Source of the DNA: Gemmatimonadota bacterium
Lineage (GTDB): Bacteria; Gemmatimonadota; Gemmatimonadetes; Gemmatimonadales; Gemmatimonadaceae
Reading direction: 5' to 3'
Assembly: GCA_028287235.1 (NCBI GenBank)
Contig: JAQBQB010000023.1
Coordinates: 186,001 to 250,000, forward strand
Length of the DNA stretch: 64,000 bases
Both the position numbers and the translations under genes were made by a program. The notes below the pieces were generated by a model. The model was not told the origin of the DNA, did no database searches, and saw only the letters and a program-made list of their open reading frames with translations. This document shows, piece after piece, positions 40,954 through 49,669 of the stretch; position 1 is the stretch's first letter; every line of letters begins with the position of its first letter.

Positions 40954-43900
40954 ATGTCCGAAACGACCCTTCCGTATCCCGTCGCAGCACCGTCCTCGAA
41001 CGACACGTCGCCGAGCGCGTATCTGAGCGCCCTTGCCGACCGGGTCCTCGTGTACGACGGCGCGATGGGAACGAGCATCCAGCGCTTTCACCCCACCCCG
41101 GACGACTTCGGCGGAAAGTCGCTCGAGGGCTGCAACGACGTCCTCGTGCTCACGCGGCCCGACATCATCGGCGCGATCCACGAGTCGTTCCTTGCGGTGG
41201 GCTGCGACGTCGTCGAGACGTGCACCTTCCAGTCGACGCCGCACCGGCTGCGCGAATGGGGCATCGAGGAAAAGACCGCGGAGCTGAACATCGCCGCCGC
41301 GCGGTTGGCCCGCGCCGCCTGCGACAAGTATTCCACGCCCGACAAGCCACGCTTCGTCGCCGGCTCGATCGGACCCACCGGCATGCTGCTGTCGAGCAGC
41401 GATCCGGTGCTGTCGAAGACCACGTTCGCGGAGCTCGAGGAGAACTACTACATCCAGGCGAAGTATCTCGTCGAAGGCGGCGTCGACGTGCTGCTCGTCG
41501 AGACGGCGCAGGACATCCTCGAGATGAAGGCTGCCGTCGCCGGCTTCGAGCGGCTGTTCGCCGAGATCGGACATCGCGTGGCGGTTCAGGCGCAGGTCAC
41601 GCTCGACACGAGCGGACGCATGCTGCTCGGCACCGACATCGCGAGCGCGATGACGACGCTCGAGGCGCTGCGCGTCGACGTCATCGGGTTGAATTGCTCG
41701 ACGGGGCCCGAGCACATGCGCGAGCCGATCCGCTTCCTCGCGGAAAGCTCCACGCGGCCGGTGTCGTGTATTCCGAACGCCGGTCTGCCGTTGAACACGG
41801 GAACGGGCGACGCGGTCTATCCGCTCGAGCCGGTGCCGATGGCCGAAATGCTCGGCGAGTTCGTCGAGAAGTTCGGCGTGCGCATCGTGGGCGGGTGTTG
41901 CGGCACGACGCCGGATCATCTGGCGGCGATTGTCAAACGCGTGGGGCGTGGAGCGTTGGGCGTTGGGCGCGATGGCGACTCACTGCCTATGCCCCACGCC
42001 TCACGCCCCACGCCCAACGCCCCACGCCCAACGCCCCACGCCGGCTCGACTCGCGGGTCCAAGATTCCCCGCGCCTCGTCGGCCATGCGCGCCACCGACT
42101 TCGACCAGAACCCCAAGCCGCTGCTCATCGGCGAGCGCGTGAACGCGCAGGGCTCGCGGAAAGTGAAGCGTCTGCTCCTGGCCGAGGACTACGAGGGCAT
42201 CTCGGACGTAGCGCGCGAGCAGGTGGAGTCGGGCGCGCACGTGCTCGACGTCTGCGTGGCCGTCACCGAGCGCGGCGACGAAGCGGAGCAGATGGCGAAG
42301 GTCGTCAAGCTGCTCTCGATGACCGTCGACACGCCGATCATGATCGACTCCACCGAGCCGGCCGTGATTCAACGGGCACTCGAAGCGATTCCGGGGCGCG
42401 CGATCATCAACTCCATCAACATGGAGAATGGGCGCGAGCGCATCGACGCCGTGGTGCCGCTCGCCAAGAAGCATGGCGCGGCGCTCGTCGCGCTCACGAT
42501 CGACCCGATCGGCATGGCCAAGACGCGCGAGCGGAAGCTCGAGATCGCGAAGAAGATTTACGACATCGTCGTGCACGAGTATGGGCTCAAGCCGGAAGAT
42601 CTGATCTATGACGATCTGACCTTCACGCTCGCGACCGGCGATGCCGAATGGATCGACTCCGCCGTGGAGACGATCGAAGGCATTCGCCTCATCAAGCGCG
42701 AGCTGCCGGGCGTCTTCACGAGCCTCGGCGTGTCGAACGTGAGCTTCGGACTCAATCCGGAAGCGCGCGGCGTGCTCAACTCGGTGTTCCTGCATCACTG
42801 CGTCGAAGCGGGCCTCGACATGGCGATCGTGAACCCCGCGCACGTGCAGCCGTACGCCGAGATTCCGGACGAAGAGCGCGCGCTCGCCGACGACCTCGTC
42901 TTCAATCGCCGGCCCGACGCGCTGCAACACTTCATCGAGCGCTTCGATGGACGCGGCGCCGGCGCGGCGCGCGAAGTCGAAAAGGAAGATCCCACCGCGG
43001 GCATGACCGCCGATCAGAAAGTGCACTGGATGGTCGTGCACCGAAAGAAAGAGGGCATCGAGGCGGCGCTCGACGAGGCCGGCGTGCGCGAGCAGCCGGT
43101 GCGCGTGCTCAACGAGGTGCTGCTGCCCGCGATGAAGGAGGTCGGCGACAAGTTCGGCGCGGGCGAGCTGATTCTGCCCTTCGTGCTGCAATCGGCCGAA
43201 GCGATGAAAAAAGCGGTGAAGCACCTCGAGCAGTTCCTGGAGCGCGCCGAGGGCTATACCAAAGGACGCGTCGTGCTCGCGACGGTGTACGGCGACGTGC
43301 ACGACATCGGCAAGTCGCTCGTCAACACGATTCTCTCGAACAACGGCTACACCGTGTTCGACTTGGGCAAGCAGGTGCCGGTGAACACGATCATCGAGAA
43401 GGCGCTCGAGGTGAACGCCGACGCGATCGGTCTGTCGGCGCTGCTCGTCTCGACGTCGAAGCAGATGCCGTTGTGCGTGCAGGAGCTCGACCGGCGCGGC
43501 ATTCACATTCCGGTGCTCATCGGCGGCGCGGCGATCAACCGCCGCTTCGGCCGGCGCGCGTTGTACGTGGAAGGCGAGCGCGCGTACGACTCGGGTGTGT
43601 TCTACTGCAAGGACGCGTTCGAGGGGCTCGACACGATGGACAAGCTCCAGGATGTCGAGGGTCGTTCCGCGTACATCGGCAAACTCCTCGAGGATGCGCG
43701 CAACGACAAATTCCTGCACGCTAACGTGGGCAAAGACATGTCGTCGGGCACGTCCGACGGAAAGCGCAGCGAGGTCTCCGCGGACAATCCGGTGCCGAGC
43801 TCGCCCTTCTTCGGCACGCGCACGCTCACGGACATTCCGCTCGACGAAGTGTTCGCGCTGCTCGACCTCGACGAGCTCTATCGCCTGCAGTGGGGCGGTC

Positions 43901-44574
43901 GCGGCTCCGGTCCGGAATACGAAGCGACGGTGAAGAACGAGTTCGAGCCCACGCTCGCGCGCCTCAAGGAATCGGCGAAGCGCGAAAGGTGGCTGCAGCC
44001 AAAGGCCATCTATGGCTTGTTCCCCGTGCAGACACTGGGGAACGATCTCATCGTCTACGATCCCGACGCCTACAAGGCCGACGAAACGAAGACGGAGATC
44101 GGCCGCTTTCACTTCCCTCGTCAGGAAGATCGCGAGCGCTTGTGCATCGCCGACTACTTCCGCGCGGTGGAGACGGGCGACGTCGATGTCGTCGCGCTCC
44201 AGATCGTGACCGTGGGAGATGCCGCGTCGGAGAAGTTCCAGACGCTGCAATCCGCGAACGAGTACACCGAGGCGTTCTACGTCCACGGGCTCGGCGTGGA
44301 GACGGCCGAAGCGGTCGCCGAATGGATGCATCGCAAGATCCGCCACGACCTGGGCGTGCCGGCCGGACAGGGCAAGCGATATTCGTGGGGCTACGGCGCG
44401 TGTCCCGACCTCGAGGATCACGCGCAGGTGTTCAAGCTGTTGCCGGCCGAGCGCGAGCTCGGCATGCAGATGACCTCGTCGTTCCAACTCATGCCCGAAC
44501 AGAGCACCGCGGCGATCATCGTCCATCACCCGCAGGCGAAGTACTACGCCGTGCGCGCCGAGACCAGCCGATGA
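40954..44574 (+). CDS. metH: cobalamin-dependent methionine synthase with a repeat-encoded linker
   Basis: This full-length MetH of 1206 residues methylates homocysteine using methyl-THF through methylcobalamin. Domains in order: homocysteine/Zn domain (about 20-328, with NCS and GGCCGTTPDH ligands), pterin domain (about 370-640, LLIGERVNAQGS), cap and B12 domain (about 660-910, with lower-ligand His783 in YGDVHDIGKS), and the SAM-dependent reactivation domain (about 930-1206, ending KRYSWGYGACPDLEDH and AKYYAV). Residues 329-363, between the first two domains, are encoded by an inverted CGTGGGG array and read as low-complexity GRGALGVGR and RPTPNAPRPTPHA. ATG at 40954 is the start. The stop overlaps the next gene (ATGA). 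Confidence 0.95.
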   Translation: MSETTLPYPVAAPSSNDTSPSAYLSALADRVLVYDGAMGTSIQRFHPTPDDFGGKSLEGCNDVLVLTRPDIIGAIHESFLAVGCDVVETCTFQSTPHRLREWGIEEKTAELNIAAARLARAACDKYSTPDKPRFVAGSIGPTGMLLSSSDPVLSKTTFAELEENYYIQAKYLVEGGVDVLLVETAQDILEMKAAVAGFERLFAEIGHRVAVQAQVTLDTSGRMLLGTDIASAMTTLEALRVDVIGLNCSTGPEHMREPIRFLAESSTRPVSCIPNAGLPLNTGTGDAVYPLEPVPMAEMLGEFVEKFGVRIVGGCCGTTPDHLAAIVKRVGRGALGVGRDGDSLPMPHASRPTPNAPRPTPHAGSTRGSKIPRASSAMRATDFDQNPKPLLIGERVNAQGSRKVKRLLLAEDYEGISDVAREQVESGAHVLDVCVAVTERGDEAEQMAKVVKLLSMTVDTPIMIDSTEPAVIQRALEAIPGRAIINSINMENGRERIDAVVPLAKKHGAALVALTIDPIGMAKTRERKLEIAKKIYDIVVHEYGLKPEDLIYDDLTFTLATGDAEWIDSAVETIEGIRLIKRELPGVFTSLGVSNVSFGLNPEARGVLNSVFLHHCVEAGLDMAIVNPAHVQPYAEIPDEERALADDLVFNRRPDALQHFIERFDGRGAGAAREVEKEDPTAGMTADQKVHWMVVHRKKEGIEAALDEAGVREQPVRVLNEVLLPAMKEVGDKFGAGELILPFVLQSAEAMKKAVKHLEQFLERAEGYTKGRVVLATVYGDVHDIGKSLVNTILSNNGYTVFDLGKQVPVNTIIEKALEVNADAIGLSALLVSTSKQMPLCVQELDRRGIHIPVLIGGAAINRRFGRRALYVEGERAYDSGVFYCKDAFEGLDTMDKLQDVEGRSAYIGKLLEDARNDKFLHANVGKDMSSGTSDGKRSEVSADNPVPSSPFFGTRTLTDIPLDEVFALLDLDELYRLQWGGRGSGPEYEATVKNEFEPTLARLKESAKRERWLQPKAIYGLFPVQTLGNDLIVYDPDAYKADETKTEIGRFHFPRQEDRERLCIADYFRAVETGDVDVVALQIVTVGDAASEKFQTLQSANEYTEAFYVHGLGVETAEAVAEWMHRKIRHDLGVPAGQGKRYSWGYGACPDLEDHAQVFKLLPAERELGMQMTSSFQLMPEQSTAAIIVHHPQAKYYAVRAETSR
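41940..42042. repeat. inverted heptamer-array element C inside metH
   Basis: The left arm at 41940-41967 has four units (one perfect CGTGGGG, then CGTGGAG and two CGTTGGG). A 23-bp loop follows, then a right arm of seven units at 41991-42039 (GCCCCAC, with GCCTCAC and GCCCAAC variants). The metH frame reads through all of it without a stop. Because the unit is 7 bp, three units make a 21-bp, seven-residue period in the protein. Confidence 0.85.
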
Positions 44575-46448
44575 CGACGAAACTGGACCGCCTGCTCGAC
44601 CCACACGCCATCATCATGTTCGACGGCGCGATGGGCACGATGCTGTACAGCAAGGGCGTGTTCATCAACCAGTGCTACGACGAGCTGAATCTCCGCGCGC
44701 CGGACATGGTGCGCGACATTCACAAGCAGTACGTCGATGCCGGCGCCGACGTCATCGAGACGAACAGCTTCGGCGCGAACCGCCTCAAGCTCACGCAGCA
44801 TGGACTGCAGGAGCAGGTGCTCGAGCTGAATCGAGCCGCGGCCAAGCTGGCGCGCGAAGCGGCGGGCGATCGCGCACTCGTCGCGGGCGCCGTTGGCCCG
44901 CTCGGCGTTCGGCTCGAGCCGTACGGCCCCACGAGCAAGGACGAGGCGTGCGCCATCTTCCGCGAGCAGATGGAAGGGCTCGTCGACGGCGGGGTGGACT
45001 GCTTCATTCTCGAGACGTTCGGCGACCTCGAGGAGATCGAGCAGGCCATCCGCGCCGCGCGCTCCGTGGCGCCCGACATGCCGATCATCGCGCAGATGAC
45101 GATCGGCGCCGACTGCCTCACGCCCTACGGCGCGAGTCCCGAAGACGTCGTGCGCGAGCTCGACGCGTGGGGCGCCGACGTGATCGGTCTCAATTGCTCG
45201 GTGGGCCCGCAAACGATTCTCGATTGCATCGAGAAGATGGCGCCGCAGACGCGCCGCAAGCTGAGCGCGCAGCCGAACGCCGGCATGCCGCGCGACGTCG
45301 GCGGCCGCAGCTTTTACATGGCGAGCCCCGAGTACATGGCGACGTACGCGCGCCACCTCGTACAGGCGGGCGCAAAGATCGTGGGCGGCTGCTGCGGCAC
45401 GACGCCCGACCACATCCACGCGATGGTCGAGGGCATTCGTCCGCTCGCGCCGCGTCTCGAGAACATGGCGACGGTGTTCGCCGGTCCGGACCGCCGCGCG
45501 ACCGGCGCGGTCGGCGCCACCGAGGTCCGCGCCAAGGAAGGCGTGGAGCCCGTGCCCTTCGCCGAGCGCTCGCGCTGGGCGGGGAAGCTGGCGCGCGGAC
45601 AGTTCGTCACGTCGGTGGAGATCGTACCGCCGCGCGGGGTGGACGCCACGCGCATGCTCGCCGACACCGCGCGCCTCAAGACGGCCGGCGTCGACGCGGT
45701 GAACGTCCCCGACGGCCCGCGCGCGCAAAGCCGCATGGGCGCGCTCATGACGAGCGTGCTGATCGAGCAGCAGGTGGGCATCGAGACGGTGACGCACTAC
45801 GCCTGCCGCGACCGCAACCTGCTGGGCATGCTCAGCGACTTGCTGGGTGCGTCGGCCGTGGGGCTTCGCAATCTGCTCGTCATCACCGGCGACCCGCCGA
45901 AGATGGGCCCCTACCCCGACGCCACGGCGGTGTTCGACGTCGACGCGATCGGCTTGACGAACCTCGTCAGCAACCTGAATCGCGGGCTCGATCCCGGCGG
46001 CAACGCCATCGGACAGCCCACGCGCTACGCCATCGGCGTTGGCGTGAATCCGGTTGCGATCGATCCGGGCCACGAGCTCCGCCGCTTCGAGTGGAAGGTG
46101 GAAGCGGGCGCCGAATACGCGATCACGCAGCCGGTGTTCGACCCGAGCCAGCTCGAGGCGTTCTTCACCCGCATCGGCAGCGATCACATTCCCATCATCG
46201 CGGGCATCTGGCCGCTGGTGTCCGTGCGCAACGCGGAGTTCCTTGCCAACGAAGTGCCCGGCGTCGAAGTGCCCGATGCGATCATCGCGCGGATGCGGAA
46301 GGCGAACGACAAGTCGAAGGAGCACGCGGTGGCCGAAGGCATTGCGATCGCGCGCGAGATGCTCGAGCGAATCAAGCCGCTCGTGCAGGGCGTGCAGGTC
46401 TCGGCGCCGTTCGGAAAGGTGGAGTTGGCGTTGCAGGTGTTCGCGTAG
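44571..46448 (+). CDS. bifunctional homocysteine S-methyltransferase / methylenetetrahydrofolate reductase
   Basis: This 625-residue fusion is like Bacillus YitJ. The N-terminal half (about 1-300) is a homocysteine-binding methyltransferase domain with Zn ligands in GLNCSVGP and GGCCGTTPDH. The C-terminal half (about 335-625) is an FAD-dependent MTHFR barrel: GQFVTSVEIVPPRGVD, THYACRDRNLLGMLSDLLG, LLVITGDPPKMGPYPDATAVFDVD and a GAEYAITQPVFDP motif. It would reduce methylene-THF to methyl-THF, feeding the MetH reaction encoded just upstream. The N-terminal domain could act as a second, cobalamin-independent methyltransferase. It starts with an ATGA overlap to metH, so supply and use of methyl-THF are expressed together. 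Confidence 0.92.
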   Translation: MTTKLDRLLDPHAIIMFDGAMGTMLYSKGVFINQCYDELNLRAPDMVRDIHKQYVDAGADVIETNSFGANRLKLTQHGLQEQVLELNRAAAKLAREAAGDRALVAGAVGPLGVRLEPYGPTSKDEACAIFREQMEGLVDGGVDCFILETFGDLEEIEQAIRAARSVAPDMPIIAQMTIGADCLTPYGASPEDVVRELDAWGADVIGLNCSVGPQTILDCIEKMAPQTRRKLSAQPNAGMPRDVGGRSFYMASPEYMATYARHLVQAGAKIVGGCCGTTPDHIHAMVEGIRPLAPRLENMATVFAGPDRRATGAVGATEVRAKEGVEPVPFAERSRWAGKLARGQFVTSVEIVPPRGVDATRMLADTARLKTAGVDAVNVPDGPRAQSRMGALMTSVLIEQQVGIETVTHYACRDRNLLGMLSDLLGASAVGLRNLLVITGDPPKMGPYPDATAVFDVDAIGLTNLVSNLNRGLDPGGNAIGQPTRYAIGVGVNPVAIDPGHELRRFEWKVEAGAEYAITQPVFDPSQLEAFFTRIGSDHIPIIAGIWPLVSVRNAEFLANEVPGVEVPDAIIARMRKANDKSKEHAVAEGIAIAREMLERIKPLVQGVQVSAPFGKVELALQVFA

Positions 46449-46468
46449 CTCTGGGTTCGCTGCGCGGA

Positions 46469-46738
46469 TCACACGCTCGTCTTCGCGGCGGTGAGCAGCG
46501 CTAGCAGCTCGGCGTCCGAAAGTTTCTGCCACCCGACGGGACACGGCCATACCCTGCGCCGCCCGTCTCTCGACGCGAAGATCAGACCCGGATTCTCCGT
46601 CTGCGGCAGAAAATCCCACTCGAGGGCGAGCTCGATGCTCCAGGTCGACTCGTCGTAGACCTCCCACTCCGTGCCGCGCTCGTCGACGATCACCCGTGCC
46701 CGGTCCCCGGGCGTCGCCCAGTAGCCCACAGCGGCCAT
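46469..46738 (-). CDS. small protein of unknown function
   Basis: This 89-residue soluble protein has no membrane segment or signal peptide. It is rich in Trp (six) and acidic residues, with VIVDERGTEWEVYDESTW, LEWDFLPQTENPGLIFASRDGRRRVWPCPVGW and a C-terminal helix LSDAELLALLTAA. The compact mixed sequence with a strong hydrophobic pattern and no low-complexity shadowing suggests a real gene. No family is recognised. It converges with the MTHFR fusion gene, leaving 20 bp between the stops. Confidence 0.5.
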   Translation of the reverse strand: MAAVGYWATPGDRARVIVDERGTEWEVYDESTWSIELALEWDFLPQTENPGLIFASRDGRRRVWPCPVGWQKLSDAELLALLTAAKTSV

Positions 46739-46875
46739 CCGTCAGGGAGAGGAGGACTACGATGCCTCGCAGACGGGCTACAATGTATCGGCGGCGCGCC
46801 GGCGCGCTACGTCACGCCGTTTCAGCGGCCGCGGCGAGCGCGAGACAGCGGGCGCAGCGAGCTATATTTCCCTCC

Positions 46876-47358
46876 ATGCGCGCCATCCTGCTCATCGACC
46901 ACGGCTCCGTCCGCGCCGAGGCGAACCATATGCTCTCCTGCGTCGCCAACCTGCTCCAACAAATGGTGGGCGACTCGGTGCTCGTGCGGTATGCGCACAT
47001 GGAGCTCGCCGAGCCGTCGATCGCCACGGGGTTCGGCGACTGCGTGGCGGCGGGAGCGACGGAAGTCGTCGCGTTTCCCTACATGCTGTCGCCAGGCAAG
47101 CACGTCACGCGCGACATTCCGCGGCTCGTGCACGAAGCGGCGTCGGCGTTCCCGCAAGTCACCTTCCGTGTGACGCCGGCGTTCGGCGTCCACGAAAAGC
47201 TCGCCGAGCTGATCGCCCTGCGCGCCGGCATCGAGATCGCGAAGCCGGTGGCCGCGGGCGATGCGTGCCGCTGCTGGGAGCCGAACGGCGCGGTGGGTGC
47301 CTGCGGTTCGGCGTGCGCCGCTCGGACCGAGTCGGCGCCGGCGCTCGCGTCCAAGTGA
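46876..47358 (+). CDS. CbiX/SirB-like cobalto- or ferrochelatase domain protein
   Basis: This 160-residue protein has the short CbiX fold. It begins AILLIDHGSVRAEANHML, where His8 is the position of a metal-binding chelatase residue, followed by YAHMELAEPSIATGFGDCVAAGATEVVAFPYMLSPGKHVTRDIPRLV with a second conserved His. CbiX inserts Co2+ or Fe2+ into sirohydrochlorin for cobalamin or siroheme synthesis. The C-terminus is unusual: a Cys-rich tail (CRCWEPNGAVGACGSAC) that may bind metal or an Fe-S cluster. ATG at 46876 is the best start. It is close to the B12-dependent metH but not clearly in the same operon. Confidence 0.78.
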   Translation: MRAILLIDHGSVRAEANHMLSCVANLLQQMVGDSVLVRYAHMELAEPSIATGFGDCVAAGATEVVAFPYMLSPGKHVTRDIPRLVHEAASAFPQVTFRVTPAFGVHEKLAELIALRAGIEIAKPVAAGDACRCWEPNGAVGACGSACAARTESAPALASK

Positions 47359-47406
47359 GCCGACCCTGAGCTGACCCTCTTCTCTTCCCCCTCTCACCTC
47401 TCCGAC

Positions 47407-48573
47407 ATGTCGACCGACACCTCGCTCTCGCATTCGCCGTTGACGATCCTGTCCGACGACGAGGAGATGTTCCGCGACGCTGTCGCCGGCTTCGCGAACG
47501 ACGAGGTGCGGCCGCTCGTGCAGCAGATGGAGCGCGACGCGAAGATCGATCCCTCGCTCATCAAGAAGTTCTTCGAGATGGGACTCATGGGCATCGAGGT
47601 CGCCGACGAGTACGGCGGCGCCGGCGGCTCGCTCTTCATGGTCGCGCTGGGCGTCGAGGAGATCAGCAAGGTCGACCCCGCCGCCGCGATTCTCATGGAC
47701 GTGCAGAACACGCTCGTGAACTTTCCTATCCGCACCTACGGCAGCGACTACATCAAGTCGACCTATCTGCCGCAGCTCACCGGTGAGAAAGTCGGCGCGT
47801 ACGCCCTGTCCGAAGCGTCATCGGGGTCGGACGCCTTCGGCATGCAGACGCGCGCCGAACAGCGCGGTGACAGGTGGATCTTGAACGGCCGCAAGATGTG
47901 GATCACCAACGGCGCCGAAGCGCAGATCTACGTCGTGTTCGCCAACGCGAATCCCTCGGCGGGCTACAAGGGGATCACGGCGTTCGTCGTCGAGCGCGGC
48001 TTCAAGGGCTTCAGCGTCGGCAAGAAAGAGGACAAGCTCGGCATCCGCGCGTCGAGCACCACGGAGTTGATCCTCGACGACGTCGAGGTGCCCGCCGAGA
48101 ACGTGCTGGGGCCGGTGGGCCAGGGCTACAAGGTCGCGATCGAGACGCTGAACGAAGGACGCATCGGCATCGGCGCGCAGATGATCGGCGTCGCCGCCGG
48201 CGCGTTGCGGGCCGCGACCGACTACGTGAAAGAGCGCACGCAGTTCGGCAAGAAGCTCGGCGACTTCCAGGGCATTCAGTTCCAGCTCGCGCAGGCGCGC
48301 ACGGAGCTCGAGGCGGCGCGGCTCATGGTGTACAACGCCGCGCGGCTGAAGGACGCCGGCCGGGACATCGCGATGGAAGGCGCCATGGCGAAGCTCTTCT
48401 CGTCGCAGGTCGCCGAGCGCGTGACGTCGATCTCGCTCGAGCTGTTTGGCGGGTACGGGTACACCAAGGATTATCCGGCCGAGAAGTTCTATCGCGACGC
48501 GAAGATCGGCGCGATCTACGAAGGCACGTCGAACATGCAGCTGCAGACCATCGCGAAGGGGATGTTGAAGTAA
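47407..48573 (+). CDS. acyl-CoA dehydrogenase
   Basis: This 388-residue flavoenzyme performs the first step of fatty-acid or branched-chain acyl-CoA oxidation, passing electrons to ETF. Family signatures are KVGAYALSEASSGSDAFGMQT and WILNGRKMWITNG for FAD and substrate binding. The catalytic Glu lies in the C-terminal segment IGAIYEGTSNMQLQTIAKGM. Length and motif pattern resemble the short/branched-chain or butyryl-CoA class; chain length cannot be fixed from sequence. The quinone oxidoreductase gene follows 15 bp later. No ETF genes are in the window. Confidence 0.92.
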   Translation: MSTDTSLSHSPLTILSDDEEMFRDAVAGFANDEVRPLVQQMERDAKIDPSLIKKFFEMGLMGIEVADEYGGAGGSLFMVALGVEEISKVDPAAAILMDVQNTLVNFPIRTYGSDYIKSTYLPQLTGEKVGAYALSEASSGSDAFGMQTRAEQRGDRWILNGRKMWITNGAEAQIYVVFANANPSAGYKGITAFVVERGFKGFSVGKKEDKLGIRASSTTELILDDVEVPAENVLGPVGQGYKVAIETLNEGRIGIGAQMIGVAAGALRAATDYVKERTQFGKKLGDFQGIQFQLAQARTELEAARLMVYNAARLKDAGRDIAMEGAMAKLFSSQVAERVTSISLELFGGYGYTKDYPAEKFYRDAKIGAIYEGTSNMQLQTIAKGMLK

Positions 48574-48588
48574 GAGGAGAGACGCGAG

Positions 48589-49557
48589 ATGAAAGCGATT
48601 CGGATTCACGAGACGGGCGGGCCCGAGGTGCTGCGGCTCGAGGAACTACCTGAGCCGACCCCCGGCGACGGCGAGCTGTCGATCGACGTCGAAGCGATCG
48701 GGGTCAACTTCATCGAGATCTATCAGCGCGACGGTCACTACAAGCTGCCGCTGCCTCTCACGCTTGGAACTGAAGCCGCAGGTGTCGTGACGGCGCTCGG
48801 CTCGGGTGTCGTCGACTTCAAGGTTGGCGACCGCGTCGTGTCGCAAGGCGTGAAGGGCGCGTACGCCGAGCGGGCCGTGGTGCCCGCGGAGAAGGCGGTG
48901 CGCATTCCGGAGGGCGTGAGCAGCAAGCAGGCGGCCGCCGTCTTTCTGCAGGGACTCACCGCGCACTATCTGTCGACGTCCGTTTTTCCGCTCGCGAACG
49001 GCCATCGCGCGCTCGTGCACGCGGCGGCGGGTGGCGTCGGACTACTGCTCTGTCAGATGGCGAAGAAGCGCGGGGCGTTCATCATCGGCACGGCGTCGAC
49101 CGAGGAAAAGCGGAAGCTCGCGCACGCGGCCGGCGCCGACGAAGTCATCGATTACACGACGCAGGACTTTGCGGTCGAAGCGCGGCGCATCACGAACGGC
49201 GCGGGTATGCACGTCGTCTACGACTCCGTCGGCAAGACGACGTTCGACAAGTCGCTCGACTCGCTCGCGCCGCGCGGAATGATGGCGCTGTTCGGCCAGT
49301 CGAGCGGGCCGGTGCCGCCCATGGATCCCCAAGTATTGAATCGCAAGGGTTCGCTCTTTCTCACGCGGCCCACGCTCAACCACTACGTCGCGACGCGCGA
49401 CGAGCTGCTGATGCGCGCCAACGAGCTGCTCGGCTGGGTTGCGAACGGCGAGCTGTCGGTGCGGATCGGCGCGGAATATCCTCTTGGGCAGGCAGCCGAG
49501 GCGCAACGCGCGCTCACCGGCCGAAAGACGACGGGCAAGGTACTCCTCATTCCGTAG
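48589..49557 (+). CDS. NADPH:quinone oxidoreductase (MDR family, QOR-like)
   Basis: This 322-residue zinc-free medium-chain dehydrogenase is of the zeta-crystallin type. It begins [21 protein letters not shown], contains the [15 protein letters not shown] motif and the NADPH-binding turn [19 protein letters not shown], then [12 protein letters not shown]-like residues ([17 protein letters not shown]). It reduces quinones by one-electron steps or related enones in the cytoplasm. Catalytic zinc cysteines of alcohol dehydrogenases are absent. A GGAGAGACGCG stretch precedes the ATG at 48589, 15 bp after the acyl-CoA dehydrogenase gene, so the two may be co-transcribed. Confidence 0.9.
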   Translation: MKAIRIHETGGPEVLRLEELPEPTPGDGELSIDVEAIGVNFIEIYQRDGHYKLPLPLTLGTEAAGVVTALGSGVVDFKVGDRVVSQGVKGAYAERAVVPAEKAVRIPEGVSSKQAAAVFLQGLTAHYLSTSVFPLANGHRALVHAAAGGVGLLLCQMAKKRGAFIIGTASTEEKRKLAHAAGADEVIDYTTQDFAVEARRITNGAGMHVVYDSVGKTTFDKSLDSLAPRGMMALFGQSSGPVPPMDPQVLNRKGSLFLTRPTLNHYVATRDELLMRANELLGWVANGELSVRIGAEYPLGQAAEAQRALTGRKTTGKVLLIP

Positions 49558-49628
49558 GCGGGCTGGCGGGATCCTTTTGGCCCGGCGACGGGTATTTGGA
49601 TACAATCTTGCAGCCGGAACGGACATCA

Positions 49629-49657
49629 TGTCATCCTTCGCATCCGCTCGGATGACA
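49629..49657. other. hairpin upstream of the carboxypeptidase-like gene
   Basis: TGTCATCC and GGATGACA form an 8-bp perfect stem around 13 nt, just before the GGAGG site of the gene at 49670. The GGATGACA half matches the end of the repeat at 30836-30868. It may be a copy of the same dispersed family or a leader structure. Confidence 0.5.
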
Positions 49658-49669
49658 ACAGGAGGGACG

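Noticed and set aside
42001-44604. 867-codon open frame on the minus strand opposite metH
   Set aside because: Shadow of a strongly conserved coding gene. The same applies to 44544-46667 opposite the MTHFR fusion.
44571-46448. Frameshifted duplicate of metH
   Set aside because: Although both genes begin with a homocysteine methyltransferase domain, the second continues into an intact MTHFR domain, a known fusion, so it is not a broken copy.
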